Assembly: GCA_947254465.1 (NCBI GenBank) | Contig: CAMYEU010000025.1 | Span: 1-13,313, forward strand | DNA length: 13,313 nucleotides | Origin: an uncultured Gemella sp. | Lineage (GTDB): Bacteria; Bacillota; Bacilli; Staphylococcales; Gemellaceae | Direction: 5' to 3' | Part shown: piece after piece, positions 13,264 to 13,313 of the stretch | Layout of the letters: each line of letters starts with the position of its first letter | Position numbering within the stretch: the stretch's first letter is position 1 | Position numbers and translations under genes: made by a program | The notes under the pieces: model-generated | Database searches by the model: none | Seen by the model: only the letters and a program-made list of their open reading frames with translations | Told to the model about the DNA's origin: nothing

Positions 13264-13313
13264 CTGTCTCTTATACACATCTCCGAGCCCACGAGACATC
13301 TCAGGATCTCGTA
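13264..13313. other. Nextera i7-side sequencing adapter (not genomic)
   Basis: Positions 13264-13282 are the reverse-complement Tn5 mosaic end (CTGTCTCTTATACACATCT), 13283-13297 the read-2 linker, 13298-13305 (ATCTCAGG) match the N715 index as I remember it, and 13306-13313 are the start of the P7 sequence. Confidence 0.98.

Overview
This window is a 13.2 kb genomic segment (positions 50-13263) with Illumina Nextera adapter at both ends (1-49 and 13264-13313). The DNA is very AT-rich, with strong AGGAGG-type ribosome binding sites and TTGACA/TATAAT promoters, so the source is a low-GC Firmicute. The dnaE-pfkA-pyk order, the sdpR-sdpI pair and the protein sequences suggest Gemella or a close relative in the Bacilli. 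That assignment is inference and no database was searched. Every confident gene lies on the minus strand.

Reading along the window: a truncated coiA-like competence gene (50-445) is cut by the left adapter. Upstream of it in transcription order are an unidentified 93-residue gene (515-796) and rlmA-type 23S rRNA methyltransferase (855-1670); the three may form one transcript. A 411-base gap holds a terminator-like hairpin and a decayed copy of a dispersed repeat. Then come tadA (2082-2576), a membrane-anchored YdcF/DUF218 protein (2704-3741) with its own terminator and promoter, and a large fused ABC transporter (ATPase plus FtsX/MacB-type permease, 3956-6277) that starts with GTG and is followed by a long nested inverted repeat. 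The next gap carries two tandem copies of the same dispersed repeat, the second running into the 3' end of sdpI. The sdpR-sdpI operon (6816-7704) has a near-consensus promoter framed by two related palindromes, the expected layout for SdpR autorepression.

The stretch 7830-8930 has no minus-strand gene and is the only part with plus-strand signals: a frameshifted gene remnant, a 19-codon hydrophobic mini-ORF with a good ribosome binding site, and a strong extended -10 promoter followed by about 455 nt of successive local hairpins ending in an intrinsic terminator. The last is a candidate structured RNA of a class I do not recognise, and is the best candidate here for something undescribed.

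The right third is glycolysis and replication: pyruvate kinase (8982-10421), 6-phosphofructokinase (10537-11499) and the C-terminal half of DnaE (11628-13263, cut by the right adapter), an order typical of Bacilli.

Functional themes are central metabolism (pfkA, pyk), translation fidelity and rRNA modification (tadA, rlmA), DNA processing (dnaE, coiA), and probable defence against antimicrobial peptides (sdpRI beside an FtsX-type ABC exporter, without any visible toxin gene).
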